From Botrytis cinerea B05.10 (lineage: Eukaryota > Ascomycota > Leotiomycetes > Helotiales > Sclerotiniaceae): 64,000 nt of DNA. Under the pieces are notes generated by a model. The model worked only from the letters and a program-made list of their open reading frames with translations, ran no database searches and had not been told where the DNA came from. Below are positions 13,201 through 21,627 of this stretch, one piece after another (positions within the stretch are counted from its first letter, which is position 1; the number at the start of each line of letters is the position of its first letter). The translations under genes and the position numbers were made by a program. The stretch lies in the NCBI RefSeq assembly GCF_000143535.2, contig NC_037323.1, positions 1,240,001 to 1,304,000 on the forward strand, given 5' to 3'.

Positions 13201-15138
13201 GCAGTTCTGAGCCAACCGGGCCAGAATGGAAAATACCAGCCAATCGCATTCTACTCCCGAAAACTATCACCAGCTGAGTTAAATTACGAGATATATGACA
13301 AAGAATTACTGGCAATAGTCGATGCATTTAGAGAATGGCGAGTATATTTGGAAGGATCGAAATACACAGTACAGGTGTATACAGATCATAAGAACTTGGT
13401 TTACTTCACCACAACGAAGCAGTTAAACAGACGACAGGTCAGATGGTCGGAGACCATGGCCAACTACAATTTCAGAATTTCATATGTCAAAGGATCAGAA
13501 AACGCTAGAGCCGACGCTCTTAGCCGAAAACCAGAATATCAAGAAAACAAAACGTACGAGTCATACGCTATATTCAAGAAAGACGGCGAATCACTGGTCT
13601 ACAATGCACCACAGCTTGCAGCAACACACCTGTTGGAAGACAACCACCTCAGGAAACAGATCCAATCACACTACAACAAGGATGCTACTGCCACACGCAT
13701 ACGCAAGACAATAGAACCAGGATTCACTATAGAAGATGATACCATATACTTTCATGGAAAAGTATACATTCCGAGTCAAATGACCAAGGAATTTGTGACG
13801 GAACAACATGGGTTGCCGGCACACGGACATCAAGGGATTGCAAGAACATTTGCAAGAATCCGGGAAATCAGTTACTTCCCACGAATGAGAACGATAGTTG
13901 AAGAAGTTGTTGGAAATTGTGACACCTGCATACGAAACAAGTCATCACGACATGCGCCGTATGGTCAGCTCCAGACCCCAGACATGCCTTCTCAGCCATG
14001 GAAGTCCATCACATGGGACTTTGTGGTCAAACTACCACTCTCAAAGGATCCTACTACAGGAATTGAGTACGACGCGATACTCAATATAGTAGACAGGCTA
14101 ACGAAATTTGCATATATGATACCATTCAAGGAAACATGGGATGCTGAGCAACTAGCATATGTGTTCCTAAGGGTCATAGTAAGCATACACGGAGTACCAG
14201 ATGAGATAATCTCGGATCGAGACAAGCTCTTTACCTCGAAATTCTGGACTACCTTATTAGCACTTATGGGTATCAAGAGAAAGCTATCGACATCTTTCCA
14301 CCCACAAACAGATGGTCAAACAGAGAGGACCAATCAGACAATGGAAGCATATCTTAGATGCTATGTAAATTATCGACAAGACAATTGGGTAGAGCTATTA
14401 CCCATGGCACAGTTCGCATACAATACATCGGAAACGGAAACCACGAAAATCACCCCAGCACGAGCTAATTTTGGGTTTAATCCACAAGCGTATAAAATCC
14501 CGATACCACAAGAAGTTAATGCCGAATCAGCAATAGTACAAGTCGAACAGCTGAAAGATCTCCAAGAGCAACTGGCTCTTGATCTAAGATTCATATCTTC
14601 CAGAACAGCAGCGTACTACAATACGAAACGTAGTATGGAACCTACGCTTAAAGAGGGGGATAAAGTTTATTTGCTACAACGAAACATCGAAACCAAGAGA
14701 CCAAGCAATAAACTCGACCACAGGAAAATAGGACCATTCAAGATTGATAAGGTAATAGGAACGGTTAATTATCGATTGAAATTACCAGACACAATGAATA
14801 TCCACCCAGTATTCCACATATCCTTGCTCGAACCAGCACCACCAGGAGCGCCAAATGCGCCATTTACAGAAATCGAACCAGTCAACCCAAACGCCATATA
14901 CGACGTTGAAACAATACTAGATTGTAAATATGTCAGGGGCAAAATCAAGTATTTGATCAAATGGTTAGACTACCCACATTCGGAAAACACATGGGAACTC
15001 AAGAAGGATCTCAGCTGCCCTGAGAAACTACAGGCATTCCACCTGAAGTACCCACATCTGCCAGCAAAGCCTCAAGCTCGGCATCAGACAACGGAGGTAA
15101 CGAAGAACCGAAGAAGTCGAAGGAGGGGGAACCACTAG
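10282..15138 (+). CDS. Gag-Pol polyprotein with C-terminal chromodomain
   Basis: One uninterrupted 1618-residue frame encodes all structural and enzymatic functions of the retrotransposon. Order by residue: retrotransposon Gag about 30-215; CCHC zinc knuckle 271-284 (CFECGKAGHRAVDC); aspartic protease with DSG at 459-461; reverse transcriptase with YLDD at 816-819; RNase H with its first Asp near 966; integrase HHCC zinc region from about 1176; integrase core D1246, D1312, E1348 (65 and 35 residues between, the expected DDE spacing); chromodomain about 1537-1590. Gag and Pol are fused with no frameshift or stop, as in Tf1-type elements. The chromodomain is known in this clade to steer integration towards heterochromatin, which fits its landing inside a RIPed relative. 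All catalytic residues I could check are present, so it is probably functional. Confidence 0.95.
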   Translation: MASRATATGQSTGDTNDIEMTDAPKEITINETLKIALPDKYQGSRQELDTFLLQLEIYFRFNEDKFTTKESKSIWAASYLRGEATKWIQPYLRDYFEHDDKDRMQPTRTIFNSFEGFKTEIRRIFGNSNELEVAEDKIFNLKQTGSALKYATEFRRYAGTTKWDEIAIMSHYRKGLKPEVRLELERSAESTDLNDLIQDSIESDDRLYRYRQSQRSYKPQGNQKQGRYRKNEGRPRYNPQRYGDPMELDATHYTNGNDDSEKRRRRENNLCFECGKAGHRAVDCRSKKTGGKRGNFKPKFGKGQLNATFAISENSTKTENTETFTVEEFQQLLKELPRNKEGMNAIDLWEQEYYRTPTPSVTEESHQDEAEADHATMSWTACYDEFCGIHRSDKEATGWFPKKRKTKNHQNNVTCEDLTPNITSQEVRKVTQQLNATGQAGQVYCKVQINGHIQSAMIDSGATGNFIAPEAAKYLEIPLQTKQHPYRLQLVDGQLAGSDGKISQETIPVRMGITQHTEVIQLDVVPLGQQQIILGMPWLKAHNPKIDWAQGIVTFDQCKSGHRDTLEASARRNTRQGELNANNTGDVGHPVQGPPLRAKASTPPLQMQKPTTRHEIAIEAKERPTIPEQYKKYEHVFKEPGIHEALPEHKPWDHEIILEEGKMPVHTPIYSMSADELKRLREYIDDNLAKGWIRESASQVASPTMWVPKKDGPDRLVVDYRKLNALTKKDRYPLPLATELRDRLGGATIFTKMDLRNGYHLIRMKEGEEWKTAFKTRYGLYEYQVMPFGLTNAPATFMRLMNNVLSQYLDTCCICYLDDILVYSNNKVQHIKDVSNILESLSKADLLCKPSKCEFHVTETEFLGFTVSSQGLKMSKDKVKAVLEWKQPTTIKEVQSFLGFVNFYRRFIKGYSGITTPLTTLTRKDQGSFEWTAKAQESFDTLKQAVAEEPILLTFDPEKEIIVETDSSDFAIGAVLSQPGQNGKYQPIAFYSRKLSPAELNYEIYDKELLAIVDAFREWRVYLEGSKYTVQVYTDHKNLVYFTTTKQLNRRQVRWSETMANYNFRISYVKGSENARADALSRKPEYQENKTYESYAIFKKDGESLVYNAPQLAATHLLEDNHLRKQIQSHYNKDATATRIRKTIEPGFTIEDDTIYFHGKVYIPSQMTKEFVTEQHGLPAHGHQGIARTFARIREISYFPRMRTIVEEVVGNCDTCIRNKSSRHAPYGQLQTPDMPSQPWKSITWDFVVKLPLSKDPTTGIEYDAILNIVDRLTKFAYMIPFKETWDAEQLAYVFLRVIVSIHGVPDEIISDRDKLFTSKFWTTLLALMGIKRKLSTSFHPQTDGQTERTNQTMEAYLRCYVNYRQDNWVELLPMAQFAYNTSETETTKITPARANFGFNPQAYKIPIPQEVNAESAIVQVEQLKDLQEQLALDLRFISSRTAAYYNTKRSMEPTLKEGDKVYLLQRNIETKRPSNKLDHRKIGPFKIDKVIGTVNYRLKLPDTMNIHPVFHISLLEPAPPGAPNAPFTEIEPVNPNAIYDVETILDCKYVRGKIKYLIKWLDYPHSENTWELKKDLSCPEKLQAFHLKYPHLPAKPQARHQTTEVTKNRRSRRRGNH
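13760..13780 (-). ncRNA. Possible small-RNA template in integrase region (Bc-siR5-like)
   Basis: The minus strand reads TTTGACTCGGAATGTATACT plus one more T. From memory this equals, over at least 21 nt, the small RNA Bc-siR5 reported from Botrytis cinerea retrotransposons and delivered into plant cells. The RIPed copies carry two transitions each in the same 21 bases (16530-16550 and 3726-3746), so in this window only the intact element could give the exact sequence. No expression can be shown from sequence alone, and the memory match needs checking. Confidence 0.45.
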
Positions 15139-15586
15139 GAACGGGCGCAGCGACATCTGCGGTTTCTTTGTCCACACGCTCTTTTTCCAGCTTTTCCTTT
15201 TCTTCCAGAGCATCGAGCTCATCCATAGAACTGAGACCAGCAGCTATCATTTTCTTTTCCCGTTCATCCAGAAATCGTTGTTGTTTGCGCAAACGAAGAA
15301 TTTTAGCCATGGCCTCTTCCTCTTCGTCGCGAAGGCGCTGGCGCTGACGATCAATGGACTCCCAGTCGGATACGGAAGGCATTTGATTTCGCTCTCTCAC
15401 ATCGCAGGTTTTGCCCTGCCTACAGCACTCAGCACAGCGGCCAACATTAGGACCAATTTTCATTCCAACACAACGTTTGTTGGATTTTTCACAACGAGAG
15501 CATGCAACCATTTCGATTCCTAACCTCTCAATCCGCTGACCAAGGGATATTTGTTCTGTTCGTTTTTTGGTACGCTCAACTGGCAT
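15011..15586 (-). CDS. Antisense Zn2Cys6-like protein encoded by Gypsy element
   Basis: A 191-residue ORF runs opposite to gag-pol and overlaps its last 128 bp. Cysteines 29, 32, 39, 51, 54 and 61 give C-x2-C-x6-C-x11-C-x2-C-x6-C, which fits the fungal GAL4-type binuclear zinc cluster; an extra Cys is at 55. A highly charged heptad-like stretch follows (about 75-145), suited to a coiled coil, and then an acidic, proline- and serine-containing tail. Zinc cluster plus coiled coil is the usual layout of GAL4-type DNA-binding proteins, although this one lacks the large middle domain. The same ORF survives as relics in both older copies. An antisense extra ORF in Botrytis Gypsy elements is something I recall only vaguely. 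Function is unproven: DNA binding, RNA binding or a Gag accessory role are all possible. Confidence 0.72.
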   Translation of the reverse strand: MPVERTKKRTEQISLGQRIERLGIEMVACSRCEKSNKRCVGMKIGPNVGRCAECCRQGKTCDVRERNQMPSVSDWESIDRQRQRLRDEEEEAMAKILRLRKQQRFLDEREKKMIAAGLSSMDELDALEEKEKLEKERVDKETADVAAPVPSGSPSFDFFGSSLPPLSDAELEALLADVGTSGGMPVVSQGS

Positions 15587-15642
15587 ATTGAAAGAAAGAA
15601 GCAGTTAGTCAATCAGTGAGAAATCGATATGGGGGAACCCCG

Positions 15643-15650
15643 CTATATAG
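15643..15650 (-). promoter_or_regulatory. Candidate TATA box for antisense ORF
   Basis: CTATATAG lies 57-64 bp upstream of the antisense ATG (15586) and outside the LTR. This allows a short leader of about 30 nt. It suggests that the antisense gene has its own internal promoter rather than using the LTR. Confidence 0.4.
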
Positions 15651-15673
15651 ACGCTTGGGGCAAGCGCTAGTCT

Positions 15674-15686
15674 AGGAAGGGGATAG
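15674..15686 (+). other. Polypurine tract
   Basis: AGGAAGGGGATAG directly precedes the 3' LTR. A purine-rich tract in this position primes plus-strand DNA synthesis in LTR elements. A similar tract (AAGAAGGGGATAG) precedes the middle element's 3' LTR at 18454. Confidence 0.75.
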
Positions 15687-16244
15687 TGTTACGGAGGTAC
15701 CCGCACCGCAACATGGATTATAAGATAAACCTAAGGCCTTGGTGTTGGAACCTACGAAAACAGCACTGTAGGGACAGTTGAATTAAAGGGTAACTAAAGA
15801 TAGCAGTAACCGAATCAATAAGCAATGATTAAAAGATAGGTACCTATCTTTTGTTGGCACCTACCCTACAGTAGGCACAGGAGGGATAGCGGTTATAGGT
15901 TATCTAGTAAGCACAGGTTAGATAAGCAGTAGTATCATGTAGGTCACGGGGCAAGTGTCACGTGATGGATAGACAGGATAGGCAGGCTATCCAGGCTATC
16001 CGTGGATAGACAGGATAGACAGTCTACCCAAGCTATCCAGACGAGAACGAAGGTCTATATAAGGGAATGGGTTTCATTACAATGTAGAGCTTCGTGCTCA
16101 AGAACAATCATTAGTTTCATTACTATAGTTACGAGAATTGCAACCAGTTACAACCTTATTGAATTCCTACTTGAAGTCTAGTCTAAACCACCTCGAGAGA
16201 TCTCTAGACACTTCCACGTGACCCTAGAGGCAGCTCCCGTAACA
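15687..16244 (+). repeat. 3' LTR of intact Gypsy element
   Basis: 558 bp, apparently identical to 9673-10230, including the palindrome (15831-15852). Identity of the two LTRs implies a recent insertion, because both are copied from one template at integration. The target duplication ATTTC follows at 16245-16249. Confidence 0.93.
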
Positions 16245-17778
16245 ATTTCATATATTAAAGAATCAGAAAATACTAGAATTAATACTTTTAATCGAAAATT
16301 AGAATATTAAGAAAACAAAATATATAAATTATATATTATATTCAAAAAAGATAACGAATTATTAATTTATAATATATTATAATTTATAATAATATATTTA
16401 TTAAAAAACAACCATTCTAGAAAAAAAATCCAATTATATTACAATAAGGATATTATTGCTATATGTATATATAAAATAATAGAATTAGGATTTATTATAA
16501 AAAATGATATTATATATTTTTATGGAAAAGTATACATTCTGAATCAAATGATTAAGGAATTTGTAATAGAATAATATAGATTGTTGATATATAGATATTA
16601 AGGAATTATAAGAATATTTATAAAAATATAAGAAATCAATTATTTTTTATAAATAAGAATAATAATTGAAAAAGTTATTGGAAATTATAATATTTATATA
16701 CAAAACAAGTTATTATAATATATTCCATATAATTAATTTCAAATCCTAAATATACTTTTTTAATTATGGAAGTTTATTATATAAGATTTTATAATCAAAC
16801 TATCATTCTTAAAGGATTCTATTATAGAAATTGAATATAATACAATATTCAATATAATAAACAGGCTAATAAAATTTATATATATAATATTATTCAAGGA
16901 AATATAAAATACTGAACAATTAATATATATATTTCTAAAAATTATAATAAGCATACACAAAATACTAAATAAAATAATTTCGAATCAAAACAAACTTTTT
17001 ATTTTGAAATTCTGGATTACCTTATTAATACTTATAAATATCAAAAAAAAGCTATCAATATCTTTCCATCTATAAATAAATAATCAAACAAAAAGAACTA
17101 ATCAAATAATAAAAGTATATCTTAAATACTATATAAATTATCAACAAAATAATTAGATAGAGCTATTACCCATAGTATAGTTTATATACAATATATCGAA
17201 AACGAAAATCATAAAAATTATATTAACATAAGTTAATTTTGGATTTAATTCATAAACATATAAAATCCCAATATTACAAAAAGTTAATATCGAATTAGTA
17301 ATAGTATAAATTAAATAATTGAAAGATTTCTAAAAGCAATTGACTTTTGATTTAAGATTTATATCTTTCAAAATAGTAATATATTATAATACAAAACATA
17401 ATATAAAATCTATATTTAAAAAGAGAAATAAAGTTTATTTACTATAATGAAATATCGAAATTAAAAGACTAAGTAATAAACTCGATTATAGAAAATTAGG
17501 ATTATTTAAAATTAATAAAATAATAGGAATAATTAATTATCAATTGAAATTATCAAATATAATAAATATTCATTCAATATTCTACATATCCTTATTCAAA
17601 TTAATATTATTAGGAGTATTAAATGTATTATTTATAGAAATTGAATTAATCAATCTAAATATTATATATAATATCGAAATAATATTAGATTACAAATATA
17701 TCAAAAACAAGATTAAGTATTTGATCAAATAATTAGACTACCCATATTTAAAAAACATATAAAAATTTAAAAAAGATT

Positions 17779-18340
17779 TCAGTTATTTTGAAAAGTTATA
17801 AACATTCCATCTGAAATACCCACACCTACCAATAAAACCTTAAGATTTGTTTTAAATAATTCAAGTAAAAAAGAATTAAAAAAATCAAAGAAAAAAAAAT
17901 CAATAGAAATAGGTATAGTATTAATATTTACTATTTCTTTTTTAATATATTCTTTTTTAATCTTTTCCTTTTCTAATTTCTTTTTCTCCTTTATTTTTAT
18001 TAATTTATTGAAAATTTGTAAATCATAATAAAGTATTTCAGATTTATATTTTAATAAAAAACGTTTTTGTTTTTGTAATTGTAGAATTTTAATTATAGCT
18101 TTTTCTTCTTTTTGATTCAATCTTTTTTTTTATTGAAATAAACTTTTTTAGTTATTTTCAGATGGATCTTGGACATTATATTTTTTGTTATTATAAATAT
18201 ATTTATTATATTTTGAAAAATCAAAAGGCGAAATAATATATTTATAACTAGTGTATTTGCATAATAAGTATAAAAACATTTCGAAACCTTTTTATTTAAT
18301 AAAACAAGCAAAACGGATTTATTCTTTTCTTTTGTTAATA
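17779..18340 (-). pseudogene. Decayed antisense ORF of middle Gypsy element
   Basis: This relic corresponds to the antisense Zn2Cys6-like ORF. The downstream two thirds (17779-18120) still read as one frame and keep the charged heptad region and the tail pattern. The zinc-cluster part (upstream, about 18120-18340) is broken and most cysteines are lost. Its position relative to the LTR matches the intact copy. Confidence 0.7.
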
Positions 18341-18453
18341 TTCAAAGAAGGTATAATAAAGAAAAAAAGAAATACTACAATTATTAGATATACAAAAGAG
18401 AAGATGTACTAATATAAATGCTTGGGATAAGTATTAGACTAAGAAGGGGATAG

Positions 18454-19027
18454 TGTTACGATGGATTAGTAATAGGCTATCGAATCACTAATGTATAAAT
18501 TATAATAATATTATAGACCTCAGTGATTCAGCTGTAATATACCAGGGGATATTAGATATTCAAAGAAAGCCTTAGATATATATATAATATTAGTTATAGG
18601 ATATCCTAGAAATATAAAATACAATTCCTAGAATAATAGATTCTAGGAAATATTGAATATAACTTTACAAACTTTTTATAAAGTTATATTAATAAAATCC
18701 TAGGGGATTAATTTTAGGACAAAATAATAAACTAGAATATTAAGAGTTATAGAATTAATGTTTTGTAATAAATAGCTCAGAAACGATAGCACTCTAAAAG
18801 TAACCAGCTATCCTAGCTATTCAAATGAGATGAAGATTTATATAAGGGAATGGGTTTTATTATAATATAAAGCTTTGTGTTCAAAAATAATTATTAATTT
18901 TATTATTATAATTATGAGAATTGCAATTAATTACAATCTTATTGAATTCCTATTTAAAGTTTAGTCTAAACTATCTCGAGAGATCTCTAGACACTTCTAC
19001 GTGACCCTAGAGGCAGCTCCTGTAACA
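18454..19027 (+). repeat. 3' LTR of middle Gypsy element
   Basis: 574 bp from TGTTACGATGG to CTCCTGTAACA. The last about 70 bp are almost free of mutation (intact CTCGAGAGATCTCTAGACAC block), while the inner part is AT-shifted. It is followed by the duplication TAAAT and then by the outer element's pol DNA. Confidence 0.88.
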
Positions 19028-20458
19028 TAAATCTATTATAATTGATTATATATATTTATTTATTTAAATCTTATAATATATCTGTTTTATTTATTTTATA
19101 ATATTTAATTATTGAATAATTTTGCAAACTTTTTACAAAGTTATATTGAGAATTAAATTCTTACATATTATATTATTCTAATAATTCTTTGTTTTTTTTT
19201 TTTTAGGAAATTATCTGGTTGCTTTTTTATCTAATCAATAGATTCTATAGAATTCTTTATAACAAGCTATTCAGCTCATTCTAATATAATCTGCTTTTAT
19301 CTTATTCTAATAATTTTCTTTTATTATAAAGAATATTGGGATTCTATAATACTTTTATTTTTATAAATCTATTATATTTATATCTTTTTTATTTTATAAT
19401 AATTCCTTTAATAATTGCTGAAATTCCTTAATAATAAAAATCTTAATATTTTTAAATTTAGTTAGGTTTTTTAGAATTATAAAAATAATATTAAATTAGT
19501 TTTTATTAAATTTAAATTTAAAATTGCCTTTTTTTCCTTTTATTTTTTTATTTTAGTAATTTATTATTTAATATTCTACTTTTTTTTATTCAAAATATAA
19601 ATTGTTTTTTTATCTTTATTTCTTTTTTAAATCATTATTTTTATTTATATAATATATAATATCTAATTCTATAAAATCTTTATATTTTTATAGATTATAA
19701 TATAATCTATTCTTATTTTTATAATAACACTCTTACTTTTGATTTCTTTAAAGTTTATATAATCTTTGATTTTATTAATATTTATAAAAACAATTATTTG
19801 ATTTGATAGAATTCTAAATTAAATTATTTAGATTTATATTCTCAATAGATCTTTCTAATTCTAATTTAATTTCTGATTTGAATTTTTTATAATAATAATT
19901 TATAATAGCGATTTCATTTTATTTAGTTATTTCAATATATTTTTGAAATTCTATAATATATTTCAATATTGATTTTATCTATTTGAGATTGAAGATTTTA
20001 TTTTCCGTTATCTTTAATTCATTAGAATTTCTAAAGATTTTATAAATCTTTGTTTTAAATTCTTCAAAATTATTGAAAATTATTCGAATAGATTATATAC
20101 AATTTTTATTATTATATTTGAAATAATCGTATAAATATGGTTGAATTCATTTGATTGTTTTATTTTGAAAGTATAATACAACCCATATGCTTTTGGATTT
20201 TTTGATAGTGAATTTGTTTTCATTGAATTGGAAATAGATCTTAAATTGTAAAAGAAAAGTATCGAGTTTTTATTAATTATTTTAATATTTGTTTAATAAA
20301 ATAATCTTAAGTGTTTTATTGATAATGATTTCTTTTAGGGTATTAGTTATTTCAATATTATTAATATTTTTGATAAATTAATCTGTAGCAATAGTTCTGA
20401 ATGCTATATTAACAATTGATTATTGAATCGATATTTGAAATAGAAATGATATTCAAAG

Positions 20459-21072
20459 TGTTATAGAAACTATTTTTAGAGTTATGTGGAAGTATTTAGA
20501 GATTTCTCGAAATAATTTAAATTAAATTTCAAATAGGAATTCAATAAGGTTGTAATTAATTGCAATTCTTATAACTATAATAATGAAACTAATAATTATT
20601 GTCTTGAATACAAAGCTCTATATATAAGGAAACCCATTCCCTTATATAGACCTTCATACTCTGTTGTCCTATCGATCCCACTCACTAAAAGCAATGGGAG
20701 TGATGGGATCCCACTAATCCCATTGATAATAATTGGTAGGATTGATAGGACGGCCCATCACATAATACCGATTCCCATATCTTCCTATATCCTAGCTTAT
20801 CTTTTATCCTAAGGCTAATCCCCTAGGACATTACTAATATAACTTTACAAAAAGTTTGCAAAGTTATATTCAATATTTCTTAAAACCCATTATCCTAAAA
20901 ACTATATTCTACATTTCTAGAATATCTTATAACTAATATTATATACATATCTGAGGCTTTCTTTGAATGCTTAGTATCCCCTGGTATATTATAGTTAAAT
21001 TACTAAGGCCTATAATATCATTATAGCTTATACATTGGTGATTCTATAGCCTGTTACTAATCCGTTGTAACA
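20459..21072 (-). repeat. 5' LTR of outermost Gypsy element
   Basis: 614 bp. The first about 120 bp on the plus strand are strongly RIPed, whereas from about 20580 to the end the sequence keeps normal G and C, ending CCGTTGTAACA. This is the mirror image of the partner at 1226-1839: in both, the edge facing the outside is spared. Confidence 0.88.

Positions 21073-21627
<555 letters not shown>

Larger units (their letters stand above)
9673..16244 (+). mobile_element. Intact young Boty-like Ty3/Gypsy chromovirus
   Basis: This 6572-bp element has direct LTRs at 9673-10230 and 15687-16244 (558 bp each; no difference seen by eye) and the target duplication ATTTC at 9668-9672 and 16245-16249. Order: 5' LTR, primer site, gag-pol ORF (10282-15138), antisense ORF (15011-15586), polypurine tract, 3' LTR. 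Unlike the two surrounding copies it keeps normal base composition and an uninterrupted ORF, so it inserted after they were mutated and has not gone through RIP itself. The domain order with a terminal chromodomain places it in the chromovirus clade. The Boty assignment is from memory of the Botrytis family. Confidence 0.95.
6473..17906 (+). pseudogene. Decayed gag-pol of middle Gypsy element (split by inner element)
   Basis: Two parts, 6473-9672 and 16250-17906, align collinearly with gag-pol of the intact element. The ATG is kept at 6473-6475. Frame fragments still recall Gag (around 6615-6830) and reverse transcriptase (8897-9127, where the YLDD motif reads YLND). The part after the insertion begins in the RNase H-integrase linker. 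Changes are overwhelmingly C-to-T and G-to-A, with many stops and few indels, as RIP leaves them. Confidence 0.8.
5848..19027 (+). mobile_element. Middle Boty-like Ty3/Gypsy element, RIPed, plus strand
   Basis: This second element of the nest has 574-bp LTRs at 5848-6421 and 18454-19027, flanked by the duplication TAAAT (5843-5847 and 19028-19032). It landed inside the outer copy's pol region. Its interior is strongly AT-shifted compared with the intact element but collinear with it. The intact element interrupts it at 9672/16245. Both LTRs share their 5' U3 part with the outer element but not with the inner one. It is inactive: stops run throughout gag-pol. Confidence 0.9.
2360..20407 (-). 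pseudogene. Decayed gag-pol of outermost Gypsy element (split by nested insertion)
   Basis: The coding region is split into about 2360-5847 and 19033-20407 by the second element. Fragments on the minus strand still recall the intact polyprotein. Positions 2542-2730 keep the region before and within the chromodomain, with a stop in place of the tryptophan of its IKW motif, and 4613-4798 keeps the reverse transcriptase YxDD neighbourhood with an Asp changed to Asn. The start codon position (20405-20407) reads ATA rather than ATG. Stops occur every few codons. Boundaries are by alignment to the intact copy and are approximate. Confidence 0.75.
1226..21072 (-). mobile_element. Outermost Boty-like Ty3/Gypsy element, RIPed, minus strand
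   Basis: This is a full-length LTR retrotransposon in reverse orientation. LTRs of 614 bp lie at 1226-1839 and 20459-21072, and the 5-bp duplication CTTAG lies at 1221-1225 and 21073-21077. The internal region aligns throughout to the intact element at 9673-16244, but C:G pairs are largely replaced by T:A, so every frame is full of stops. The second element interrupts it at 5847/19028. It is a Boty-like chromovirus by homology to the intact copy, inactivated by RIP (inferred from the mutation pattern). It can only move if proteins are supplied by another copy. Confidence 0.9.

Noticed and set aside
1226..21072. CRISPR array, riboswitch or bacterial operon in the AT-rich zone
   Set aside because: The zone is fully explained by nested eukaryotic retrotransposons; repeats are LTRs and microsatellites.
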